Below the pieces are notes generated by a model. That model was not told the origin of the DNA. It searched no databases and was given only the letters and a program-made list of their open reading frames with translations. A stretch of 10,407 nucleotides of DNA from contig CAIVJV010000158.1 in NCBI GenBank assembly GCA_903906325.1, positions 1 through 10,407 of the forward strand, written 5' to 3'. The translations under genes and the position numbers were made by a program. This DNA comes from an uncultured Gemmatimonadota bacterium (lineage in GTDB: Bacteria; Gemmatimonadota; Gemmatimonadetes; Gemmatimonadales; Gemmatimonadaceae). Shown piece by piece: positions 1 through 5,905 of the stretch (position 1 is its first letter; each line of letters opens with the position of its first letter).

Positions 1-592
1 CGACGAGGTCGGCACCGACGTCCGCGGCCTTGGTGTAGATGCCGCCGCCGACGCGCGCGAAGAGGGCGATCGAACTCGCGCCCATCGCGAAGCCAGAGAT
101 GATCTCGCCGAAGAGCTTGTAGCTGGTGCCCCCCAGGAGCGCCTTCTGCCAGACGAACACCGCGGTGACGCCGAGGAGGCCGAGGGCGGCCACCGCGAGG
201 CCCATCACCGCACCGCCACCGAACGCGATCCGGAGCGCCGCGGCCTGACCGCTCGCGCGCGCCGCCTCAGAGGTGCGGACGTTCGCCTTGGTGGCCGCGG
301 TCATCCCAGCCCATCCCGCCGCGATCGAGCAGAGCCCGCCGAGGACGTAGGCGATCGCCGTCTCGAGGTTCAGCGCGTAGGCGAGCAGCGCCGCGACCAC
401 GAGCAGGAAGGGGACGAGCACGGTGTACTCGCGCTTGAGGAAGGCCATCGCGCCTTCCTGGATCTGCCCCGCGAGCTCCTGCATGGCGGTGGAGCCAGCG
501 GAGTTGCGGACGATGCCCAGATAGGTGAGCACGCAGGCCACGAGGCCAACGAGCCCGATCCCGAGGGCATAGAGCGGCACGTTCTCGAGCAT
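1..592 (-). CDS. hppA: Membrane-bound ion-translocating pyrophosphatase, N-terminal part (cut by left edge)
   Basis: Hydrolyses cytoplasmic pyrophosphate and uses the energy to pump H+ or Na+ across the membrane. Only the first 197 codons are in the window, of roughly 670-700 residues usual for the family. The visible part has about five hydrophobic segments (near residues 6-27, 56-75, 79-98, 124-147 and 160-180). It carries family-typical stretches: the QEGAMAFLKREY segment (45-56), the ANVRT segment (103-107), and the GGGIYTKAADVGADLV run at the cut edge (182-197), which begins the conserved pyrophosphate-binding region. The residues that separate K+-dependent Na+ pumps from K+-independent H+ pumps lie outside the window, so the ion is undetermined. 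The ATG at 592 gives a normal N-terminus, but no clear Shine-Dalgarno sequence precedes it. It starts 25 bp after the pth stop on the same strand and is probably cotranscribed with rplY-pth. Family identification is firm; the gene symbol is the generic one. Confidence 0.95.
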   Translation of the reverse strand, partial: MLENVPLYALGIGLVGLVACVLTYLGIVRNSAGSTAMQELAGQIQEGAMAFLKREYTVLVPFLLVVAALLAYALNLETAIAYVLGGLCSIAAGWAGMTAATKANVRTSEAARASGQAAALRIAFGGGAVMGLAVAALGLLGVTAVFVWQKALLGGTSYKLFGEIISGFAMGASSIALFARVGGGIYTKAADVGADLV

Positions 593-617
593 GGGGGGTG
601 GGGTGAAGGGTGAGGAA

Positions 618-1190
618 CTAGCGATTGAAGCGATTCATCACGGGGAGGATCCCCTCGGTCAACCAGCCCCGGAGGCCCTCCTCGAGCGTCGGCAAGAGGG
701 CGCGGACCTCGGCGCCCTCGTCCTTCCCGAACCGTCCGAGCACGTAATCGGCGAGGTCGCCGATGCGGCGCTGCGGGTCGTTCGGTCCGACTCCGACGCG
801 GAGCCGGGCATACTCCTGGCTCGTGAGCGCCTGCTCGATGCTCTTGAGCCCGTTGTGTCCCCCGGCGGACCCCTTCGCCCGAAAGCGGAAGGCCCCCACC
901 GGTAACTGCACCTCGTCGGAGATCACCATCAGATCGGTCGCCGCCGCCCAGAACGGACGTCGAAGCCAGGGCGTCAGGACCCGTCCGGAGAGGTTCATGA
1001 AGGTCTGCGGTTTGACGAGGCGCACCTTGGTCGATCCGATCTGCCCCGTACTCGTGAGGGCGTCGCCGTCCCTGCGCCACCCCTCGCACCGCCAGACCGA
1101 CGCCAGATGATCGACGACCCACCATCCGACGTTGTGTCGCGTCTCCGCGTACTCCGCGCCGGGGTTCCCGAGCCCGAGGATGACCTTCAT
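618..1190 (-). CDS. pth: Peptidyl-tRNA hydrolase
   Basis: Cleaves the ester bond of peptidyl-tRNAs that drop off stalled ribosomes, recycling tRNA in the cytoplasm. At 190 aa it has the usual length. The N-terminal LGLGNPG motif (5-11) is followed by TRHNVGWWVVD (17-27), which holds the catalytic His19. The other family-typical active-site residues are present: Asn9, Asn66 in FMNLSG (64-69), Asp92 in SDE (91-93) and Asn113 in GGHNG (110-114). The start is fixed by the conserved MKVILGLGNPG beginning. An AAAGGGA sequence lies upstream, but farther away than is ideal. It follows rplY after 33 bp and precedes hppA by 25 bp. The rplY-pth pairing is widespread in bacteria and puts two translation-related proteins in one transcript. 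No oddity is seen. Confidence 0.97.
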   Translation of the reverse strand: MKVILGLGNPGAEYAETRHNVGWWVVDHLASVWRCEGWRRDGDALTSTGQIGSTKVRLVKPQTFMNLSGRVLTPWLRRPFWAAATDLMVISDEVQLPVGAFRFRAKGSAGGHNGLKSIEQALTSQEYARLRVGVGPNDPQRRIGDLADYVLGRFGKDEGAEVRALLPTLEEGLRGWLTEGILPVMNRFNR

Positions 1191-1223
1191 CGACGGACTC
1201 GGTGGTCCCTTTGCGTCCGCGGG

Positions 1224-1877
1224 TTACTTCGCCTCGGCCTCGTCCTCGGCCTTCGGCTTCCGGATCAGCTCGGGCTCGGCCGCGGCCGCACCCTCAGCGG
1301 CCGGCGCCGCCTCCGCCTCGACACGCGGCGCCGCGCAGACGCAGACCGTGGCCTCGGGGTTGGAGCGGAGCGTCACACCGGCCGGGAGGGCGATCTCCCC
1401 GGCATGGATCGAGTGGCCGATGGTGAGCGCGGTGACATCGACGGTGATGTGCCCCGGGATGTTCGCCGGGTCGCACTCGAGCTCGAGCTCGTGCAGGACG
1501 TGGTCCAGCATGCCGCCGCCGAGGCGGACACCCTCCGGCGTCCCCGTGAGGTGCACCGGCACCGGCACGGTGATCTTCTCCCCGGCCACGAGCTCCTGGA
1601 AGTCCACGTGCAGGATCTGCTTCTTGAACGGGTGGCGCTGCACCTCACGGATGAGCGTGTTGCTCGCCTTCCCGTCGATGCTCAAGGCGATGACAGTGCT
1701 CTGGTACGGATGCTTCTCGAGGAAGAGCGTGAGCGCATGATGGTCCAGCGCGAGGGGCTGCGGCTGCCGCGCATGCCCGTAGATGACGGCGGGGACCTGA
1801 CCGGTGGCGCGGAGCTTGCGCGCGACGCCCTTGCCGGTGGTGCCACGGGTGGTGGCGGAGAAGGGAACGGTTGCCAT
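1224..1877 (-). CDS. rplY: 50S ribosomal protein L25, long CTC/TL5-type
   Basis: Binds 5S rRNA in the large ribosomal subunit; long forms are also called general stress protein CTC. The 217-aa product has the N-terminal L25 domain (about 5-94), with the GKGVARKLRATGQVPAVIYG block (15-34) and the REVQRHPFKKQILHVDFQ block (77-94). A TL5-type C-terminal beta domain follows (about 100-185). The last 30 or so residues are an Ala/Glu-rich, Lys-ended low-complexity tail (187-217), common in long L25 proteins and probably disordered. The ATG at 1877 has a good Shine-Dalgarno sequence eight bases upstream. It lies downstream of prs across a 156-bp gap that contains a tandem heptamer repeat, and just upstream of pth. 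Cotranscription with prs or a promoter of its own in that gap are both possible. Confidence 0.96.
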   Translation of the reverse strand: MATVPFSATTRGTTGKGVARKLRATGQVPAVIYGHARQPQPLALDHHALTLFLEKHPYQSTVIALSIDGKASNTLIREVQRHPFKKQILHVDFQELVAGEKITVPVPVHLTGTPEGVRLGGGMLDHVLHELELECDPANIPGHITVDVTALTIGHSIHAGEIALPAGVTLRSNPEATVCVCAAPRVEAEAAPAAEGAAAAEPELIRKPKAEDEAEAK

Positions 1878-1885
1878 GGAACGTG

Positions 1886-1891
1886 ACCTCT
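1886..1891 (-). promoter_or_regulatory. Ribosome binding site of rplY
   Basis: The minus strand reads AGAGGT followed by eight bases and the rplY ATG. This is a good match to the anti-Shine-Dalgarno complement at normal spacing, and it supports the chosen start. It is one of the better ribosome binding sites in the window, as expected for a ribosomal protein gene. Confidence 0.7.
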
Positions 1892-1972
1892 GCTGCGATG
1901 TGGCGCGCGACGTGGGTGCCCGGTATCTCCGGCCCGGCGGCGCGCCAACGGGAAATGGAAAAGCCCTACGCC

Positions 1973-2035
1973 CTGCTACCTGCTACCTGCTACCTGCTAC
2001 CTGCTACCTGACACCTGCTACCTGACCCCTGTCTC
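1973..2035. repeat. Tandem heptamer repeat, 9 units, between prs and rplY
   Basis: Plus-strand units are CTGCTAC five times in a row (1973-2007), then CTGACAC, CTGCTAC, CTGACCC and CTGTCTC (2008-2035). On the transcribed minus strand the unit is GTAGCAG, with variants GTGTCAG, GGGTCAG and GAGACAG; the terminal CAG is kept in every unit. The array begins inside the prs stop codon (2034-2036) and runs into the spacer before rplY. Perfect units lie on the rplY side and degenerate ones on the prs side, a pattern expected from slippage growth at one end. The period of seven and the position outside genes argue against a coding role. It could be a neutral microsatellite or a leader element of rplY; the sequence does not decide. 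Confidence 0.9.
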
Positions 2036-2987
2036 ACTCAAAGAGTGACGACACCGACTGATCCGCGTGCGTGAAGCGGATCGCCTTCGCCAACAGCTCG
2101 CCGACGGAGAGCACCGTCAGCGTGGGGAACCGCTTCTCCGCGGGGAGCGCCACCGAGTCGGTGATCGCGACCTCCGTGATCGGCGCCTCGGAGAGACGCT
2201 GCACCGCCGGTCCACTCAACAAGCCGTGCGTCGCGCAGACATAGATGTCCCGCGCCCCCAGCTTCTTGAGCGCACGCGCCGCCTCGCTCACCGTCCCCGC
2301 CGTATCGATCATGTCGTCCGCGAGGAGGCAATCCTTCCCCTCCACCTCACCGACGACGTTCACCACCTCGGACACATTCGCCGCCGGCCGCCGCTTGTCG
2401 ATGATGGCGAGCGAGGCGTTCAACCGCTTCGCGAACCCACGCGCCATCTTCGCCGAGCCGACATCCGGGGCCACCACGACCGGATCGACCAACTGCTTCT
2501 TCCGGTAATGCGCGGTGAAGACCGGGGCGGCATACAGGTGGTCGACGGGGATGTCGAAGAACCCCTGCAGCTGGTGCTGGTGGAAGTCGAGCCCCAGCAC
2601 CCGGTCCGCCCCCGATCGCATGATCATGTTCGCCATCAGCTTCGCGCCGATGGCGACGCGGGGCTGATCCTTCCGGTCCTGCCGCGCATAGCCGTAGTAC
2701 GGGAGCACCACGGTGATGCGCGCCGCCGACGCACGCCGGGCCGCGTCCACCAGGAGCAGGAGCTCCATGATGTTCTCGGCGGGGGGATTCGTCGGCTGGA
2801 CGATGAAGACATCCGCCCCGCGGACGTTCTCATCGAGCCGGACGAAGACCTCTCCATCCGCGAACCGCGTCACGTTGGTCCGGCAGAGCTCCGTCCCGAG
2901 GGCCTTGGCGATCTCCTCGGCGAGTGGCCGATTGGCCGTGCCGGTGAGGACGCGAAAGCCTGTCAGGGGAACGGAGAGACCGTCCAT
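2034..2987 (-). CDS. prs: Ribose-phosphate pyrophosphokinase (PRPP synthase, class I)
   Basis: Transfers pyrophosphate from ATP to ribose 5-phosphate, making PRPP for purine, pyrimidine, histidine, tryptophan and NAD synthesis. The 317-aa length is normal. Motifs in order: FADGE (42-46), the NPPAENIMELLLLVDA segment (67-82), the PYYGYARQDRKDQPR loop (96-110), the HQLQGFFDIPVDHL block (138-151), DKRRP (197-201) and the PRPP-binding loop DDMIDTAGT (224-232). Before the Q139-L-Q-G stretch the usual DLHA reads DFHQ (134-137), keeping His136. The reading frame is open for another 114 codons upstream, but those would cover tRNA-Gln and look nothing like the family, so the ATG at 2987 is chosen; it has no clear Shine-Dalgarno sequence. 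It lies between tRNA-Gln and rplY, a conserved bacterial order. Confidence 0.96.
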   Translation of the reverse strand: MDGLSVPLTGFRVLTGTANRPLAEEIAKALGTELCRTNVTRFADGEVFVRLDENVRGADVFIVQPTNPPAENIMELLLLVDAARRASAARITVVLPYYGYARQDRKDQPRVAIGAKLMANMIMRSGADRVLGLDFHQHQLQGFFDIPVDHLYAAPVFTAHYRKKQLVDPVVVAPDVGSAKMARGFAKRLNASLAIIDKRRPAANVSEVVNVVGEVEGKDCLLADDMIDTAGTVSEAARALKKLGARDIYVCATHGLLSGPAVQRLSEAPITEVAITDSVALPAEKRFPTLTVLSVGELLAKAIRFTHADQSVSSLFE

Positions 2988-3099
2988 AGGGCGGGGTCCG
3001 AGCGAGGTGGATCGGTTCGGGACCGCCCGTGGCGGACGACCCCGTGCGACGACAGCCCCATAAGCTACGGACGCCGGGCCTCGTGCGACAGGGGGGAAG

Positions 3100-3124
3100 G
3101 GGGCGCAAGTGCCGATGGCGCCCC
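3100..3124 (-). terminator. Hairpin just downstream of tRNA-Gln (possible terminator or processing structure)
   Basis: Perfect 7-bp arms, GGGGCGC and GCGCCCC, flank an 11-base loop and begin three bases after the 3' end of the tRNA. On the minus strand C-rich sequence follows rather than a run of T, so it is not a canonical intrinsic terminator. It might instead guide 3' processing of the tRNA or attenuate readthrough into prs. In DNA this GC-rich, chance hairpins are common. Confidence 0.3.
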
Positions 3125-3127
3125 GAG

Positions 3128-3198
3128 TTGCCCCTGGTGGATTCGAACCACCATTCTCGCATCCAAAGTGCGATGTCCTGCCATTGGACGAAGGGGCA
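3128..3198 (-). tRNA. tRNA-Gln (anticodon UUG)
   Basis: The minus strand folds into a complete 71-nt cloverleaf. The acceptor pairs TGCCCCT with AGGGGCA and the discriminator is A. The D arm is GTCC/GGAC with GG in the loop. The anticodon stem is TCGCA/TGCGA around the loop CTTTGGA, giving anticodon TTG. The variable loop is four bases, and the T arm is GGTGG/CCACC with loop TTCGAAT. CCA is not encoded, so it must be added after transcription. It lies 18 bp after the ispE stop and 140 bp before prs, all in the same direction. A tRNA-Gln between ispE and prs is a known arrangement in other bacteria and supports a shared transcript. Confidence 0.97.
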
Positions 3199-3216
3199 GC
3201 AGGGACCTCGGGGAAG

Positions 3217-4101
3217 CTAGCCGAGTCGCTCCACGGGGGCCACCCGCGAGACCACGCTCGACGGGAGGCACCGCGTCCCGTCCGGGAGCCCATCGAGGGT
3301 CGTGGGGGCGGTCCCGTCGAAGACGCCATAGACCGTGGAGCCCGATCCGCTCAGCTGCGCGATGGTGGCCCCGGCCCTTCGGAGGGCCTCGAGACAGGCG
3401 CCGATGGCCTCGTGATGCGCCACCACCACCGGTTCGAAGTCGTTGGTCGCCCGATCGGTGAGCGGTCCCCAGTCCTGCAGGTCGGCCAGCGCCATCGGGG
3501 CCGGGGCAGTGAGGGGGCGCCCGGCCCGTTCGGCCGCCACCCACCCGAACGCCTCCGCCGTCCCGACGCCGAAGGGGGGGACGAGGAGCAGGAGCTCCCG
3601 CGAGGGGAGCGGGGGGAGCGCGAGCATCCGTTCCCCCCGTCCCCACGCCAGCGCCATCGGCGCCTCGGTGGCCAGGAAGGGGACGTCGGCGCCGAGCTGC
3701 ACGGCGAGCGTGAGGAGGGTCTCCGCCGCGAGGGGCGCGGGCGCGAGGGCGTTGAGGAGGCGGAGCACGGCCCCCGCATCGGCGCTCCCGCCTCCGAGCC
3801 CTCCGCCCACGGGGATCCGCTTGATCACGCGGATGTGGAACCCCGTCGTCCACCCTGCGGCATCCACGAACCGCTCCGCGGCGCGGTACGCGAGGTTCTG
3901 GTGCGGCGGCCCGACATCGGCCCCCTCGACGACGATCGTGCGCCGCGTGGGGTCGAGGGCGATCTCCACCGTGTCCGCGAGGGCGATCCGTGCGAAGAGG
4001 GTCTCGAGTTGGTGATACCCCGAGCGTTCCTGCGCGAGGATCCGGAGCGAGAGGTTGATCTTGGCCTGCGCCTCGACGCGGGCAGCGGTGCCGTGGGTCA
4101 T
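3217..4101 (-). CDS. ispE: 4-diphosphocytidyl-2-C-methyl-D-erythritol kinase
   Basis: ATP-dependent kinase of the MEP pathway; phosphorylates the 2-hydroxyl of CDP-methylerythritol on the way to isoprenoids. The 294-aa product is a GHMP kinase of normal length. Lys14 in AKINLSLRI (13-21) and Asp139 in GADVPF (137-142) match the catalytic pair. The SGYHQLETLF segment (27-36), the glycine-rich ATP loop PVGGGLGGGSADAG (97-110), NDFE (220-223) and the C-terminal SGSGSTVYG (251-259) are all present. The ATG at 4101 overlaps the TGA of the upstream membrane-protein gene by 4 bp, and GGAG lies seven bases before it, so translation is probably coupled. The frame stays open much farther upstream, but that region belongs to the membrane-protein gene in another frame. 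tRNA-Gln and prs follow. Confidence 0.96.
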   Translation of the reverse strand: MTHGTAARVEAQAKINLSLRILAQERSGYHQLETLFARIALADTVEIALDPTRRTIVVEGADVGPPHQNLAYRAAERFVDAAGWTTGFHIRVIKRIPVGGGLGGGSADAGAVLRLLNALAPAPLAAETLLTLAVQLGADVPFLATEAPMALAWGRGERMLALPPLPSRELLLLVPPFGVGTAEAFGWVAAERAGRPLTAPAPMALADLQDWGPLTDRATNDFEPVVVAHHEAIGACLEALRRAGATIAQLSGSGSTVYGVFDGTAPTTLDGLPDGTRCLPSSVVSRVAPVERLG

Positions 4102-5108
4102 GGGGCGTCTCCGGCGGCGGTCATGTCGCGGAAGTGCAGATGATGGCGGACGAAGTACCAGGCCCCGATCACGGTGATCGGCACGAATGAGAGGAGGTGG
4201 AAGCCGATCGCCCAGCTCACCGCGAGACCGGCGGGCACGCCATAGAGGCCGAGGCCCGCCTTCCCCGCCGCCTCGAAGAAGCCGAAGAAGCCCGGGGACG
4301 ACGGGATGGCGACCCCGATCGCGATGATGCCTTGCAGGAAGAGGCTCGCGCTGAACGGGGCGTCGACGCCGAGGGCGAGGAAGCCGAGCCAGAAGGCGGC
4401 GGCATTCGTGAGCCAATGCAGGAGGGTCCACCAGAGGACCTCGCCCACGAGGGCGGGGGAGCGGAGGACCGCCAGGCCGGCGGCGAACGAGGTCATCACC
4501 GCCTGCAGACGTGCCGCCAGCCGGGGGGAGAGGCGCCCCGCCGAGGCGCCGATGAGACGCGCGACGAGGTCTGGGGCGAGGAGGAGGACGAGGATCCCGA
4601 CGAGGACGATGCCGAGCAGGGTGCCGGCGCCGAGGGCGATGCGCCCCGCGGTCCATCCCAAGATCGTCGCGTCCGTCGGGAACCGGGGATCGAGGGTCGC
4701 GAGGAGGAGGAGGCCGAGGACCATCGTGCCGTCGAAGAGTCGGTCGACGACGAGGGATCCGAGGGCGGCGGCGAAGGGGATCTCCGCGCGGGCGCGGCTG
4801 AGCGCGAAGGCCCGGGCCATCTCGCCGGCGCGCGCGGGCACGACGTTGTTCACCATCATCCCGATCGCGGTGGCGTGCCAGAGCGGGCGCACCGGGACGC
4901 GCGGGGCGAGCGGGGCGAGGATCGCCTGCCATCGGCGGGCGCGGAGGGGGAAGATCGCGGTGGCCACCACGGTGCAGGCGAGCCAGAGGCCGAGGTGCGA
5001 GGTGCGCAGGATGGAGACGACCTCCCCCAGGTCCACGTCGCGCAGGGTGAGCCAGAGGAGGAGCCCACTGAGGGCGATGCCGAGGAGACCGCGCCAGCCG
5101 ACGCGCAT
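4098..5108 (-). CDS. Flippase-like integral membrane protein (lysylphosphatidylglycerol synthase TM-region family, UPF0104)
   Basis: A 336-aa polytopic inner-membrane protein with about eight or nine hydrophobic segments (for example near 7-22, 38-54, 75-92, 118-138, 156-178, 225-246, 252-270 and 296-320). It shows the conserved features of the UPF0104/TIGR00374 group: RARRWQAIL (56-64), NNVVPARAGEMAR (87-99), DRLFDG (122-127) and IPSSPGFFGFFE (268-279). The group shares its membrane domain with the flippase half of MprF, but the soluble aminoacyl-transferase half is absent, so it is not a lysyl-phosphatidylglycerol synthase. Lipid or polyprenyl-glycolipid translocation is a guess from the fold; the substrate is unknown. 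It follows pdxJ after 39 bp, with a weak ribosome binding site, and overlaps ispE by 4 bp. Its link to isoprenoid synthesis may be functional or positional. Confidence 0.88.
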   Translation of the reverse strand: MRVGWRGLLGIALSGLLLWLTLRDVDLGEVVSILRTSHLGLWLACTVVATAIFPLRARRWQAILAPLAPRVPVRPLWHATAIGMMVNNVVPARAGEMARAFALSRARAEIPFAAALGSLVVDRLFDGTMVLGLLLLATLDPRFPTDATILGWTAGRIALGAGTLLGIVLVGILVLLLAPDLVARLIGASAGRLSPRLAARLQAVMTSFAAGLAVLRSPALVGEVLWWTLLHWLTNAAAFWLGFLALGVDAPFSASLFLQGIIAIGVAIPSSPGFFGFFEAAGKAGLGLYGVPAGLAVSWAIGFHLLSFVPITVIGAWYFVRHHLHFRDMTAAGDAP

Positions 5109-5147
5109 CAGGGCCGTCCGGGTCGGTGCCGGTCGGTGCGGCGGCGC

Positions 5148-5873
5148 TCAGCCACGGCGGGCCGCCTCCATCGCCGCGCGCATGCGGCGCACCGCCTCGG
5201 GGAGCCCGACGAAGAGGGCGTCCGCGATGATGGCGTGGCCGATGTTCAGTTCCTCGCACTCCGGGATGGCCGCGACCGGCCCGACGTTGGTGAGCGTCAG
5301 GCCATGGCCGGCGTGCACCGCGAGTCCCACGCCCGCCGCGTGGGTCGCGGCGGCGCGGAGCGCGCTGAGCGACGGTGCGTGGCCCGGGGCCTCGCAGTAG
5401 CGGCCCGTGTGGAGCTCGATGGCCTCCACCCGGAGCGCCGCGGCGCGCTCCACCTGGCGCAGGTCGGGGTCGATGAAGAGCGCGGTCCGCACATTCGCCG
5501 CCCGCAGGGCGAGGATCGCCGCCTCGAGTCGTGCGGGGTCATGGAAGAGATCGAGCCCCCCTTCGGTGGTGACCTCCTCGCGGCGCTCGGGGACGAGCGT
5601 GACCTGATGCGGGCGGAGGCGCGTCGCCAGGGCGATCATCGCATCGGTGGCGGCGAGCTCGAGGTTGAACGGGGTCCGGGCCTGCGCGACCAACGCCTCG
5701 ATGTCGGCGTCTTGGATGTGGCGCCGATCCTCGCGCAGATGCGCGGTGATCCCGTCCGCGCCGGCGTCCTCACAGAGACGCGCGGCCCGCACGGGGTCGG
5801 GATAGGTGGCGCGGCGTGCCTGCCGCACGGTCGCCACGTGATCGATGTTGATGTAGAGACGTTGACGGGTCAT
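5148..5873 (-). CDS. pdxJ: Pyridoxine 5'-phosphate synthase
   Basis: Condenses 1-deoxy-D-xylulose 5-phosphate with the amino ketone made by PdxA to form pyridoxine 5'-phosphate, the last ring-closing step of the DXP-dependent vitamin B6 route. The 241-aa TIM barrel has normal length. Motifs: NIDHVATVRQAR (9-20), GADGITAHLREDRRHI (38-53) with catalytic His45, FNLE (69-72) with Glu72, LVPERREEVTTEGGLD (93-108), ELHTGRY (153-159), the phosphate-binding AGHGLTLTNV (188-197) with His190, and EELNIGHAIIADALFVGL (207-224). All expected active-site residues are present. No pdxA is seen nearby. DXP is also the MEP-pathway precursor, so pdxJ and ispE share a metabolic root. It diverges from the lipoprotein gene across only 32 bp, so its promoter must extend into that gene. 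Confidence 0.97.
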   Translation of the reverse strand: MTRQRLYINIDHVATVRQARRATYPDPVRAARLCEDAGADGITAHLREDRRHIQDADIEALVAQARTPFNLELAATDAMIALATRLRPHQVTLVPERREEVTTEGGLDLFHDPARLEAAILALRAANVRTALFIDPDLRQVERAAALRVEAIELHTGRYCEAPGHAPSLSALRAAATHAAGVGLAVHAGHGLTLTNVGPVAAIPECEELNIGHAIIADALFVGLPEAVRRMRAAMEAARRG

Positions 5874-5896
5874 CTTCCGCGCGAGGTCCTTTCACC

Positions 5897-5902
5897 GGAG
5901 GG
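5897..5902 (+). promoter_or_regulatory. Ribosome binding site deciding the GTG start of the lipoprotein gene
   Basis: GGAGGG lies three bases before the GTG at 5906. The spacing is short, but it is the only good purine-rich site here and it supports this start over the later ATG at 5936, which would leave almost no residues before the lipobox. Confidence 0.55.
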
Positions 5903-5905
5903 CAC

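Noticed and set aside
1804..2025. Plus-strand ORF whose C-terminus encodes a repeated peptide from the heptamers
   Set aside because: It overlaps rplY on the opposite strand; the peptide repeat is just the 7-bp unit read in successive frames, and the start lies inside a well-supported gene.
1973..2035. Tandem repeat as a CRISPR array
   Set aside because: Units are 7 bp with no spacers and no Cas genes nearby; it is a direct tandem microsatellite.
3040..3090. Sigma-70-like promoter for prs around the AT-richer TAGCTTAT stretch (minus strand)
   Set aside because: The possible -10 is weak and the matching -35 position bears little resemblance to the consensus, so it was not called.
2988..3329. 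114-residue N-terminal extension of prs
   Set aside because: It would translate through tRNA-Gln and the end of ispE, has no similarity to Prs, and would exceed the family length.
2067..3461. 464-codon plus-strand ORF
   Set aside because: It runs antisense through prs, tRNA-Gln and the ispE end; the Arg/Asp/Gly/His-rich composition is typical of shadow frames in GC-rich DNA.
4102..5259. Long N-terminal extension of ispE
   Set aside because: The frame is open by composition only; it overlaps the flippase-like gene and pdxJ, while the GHMP kinase begins right after the ATG at 4101.
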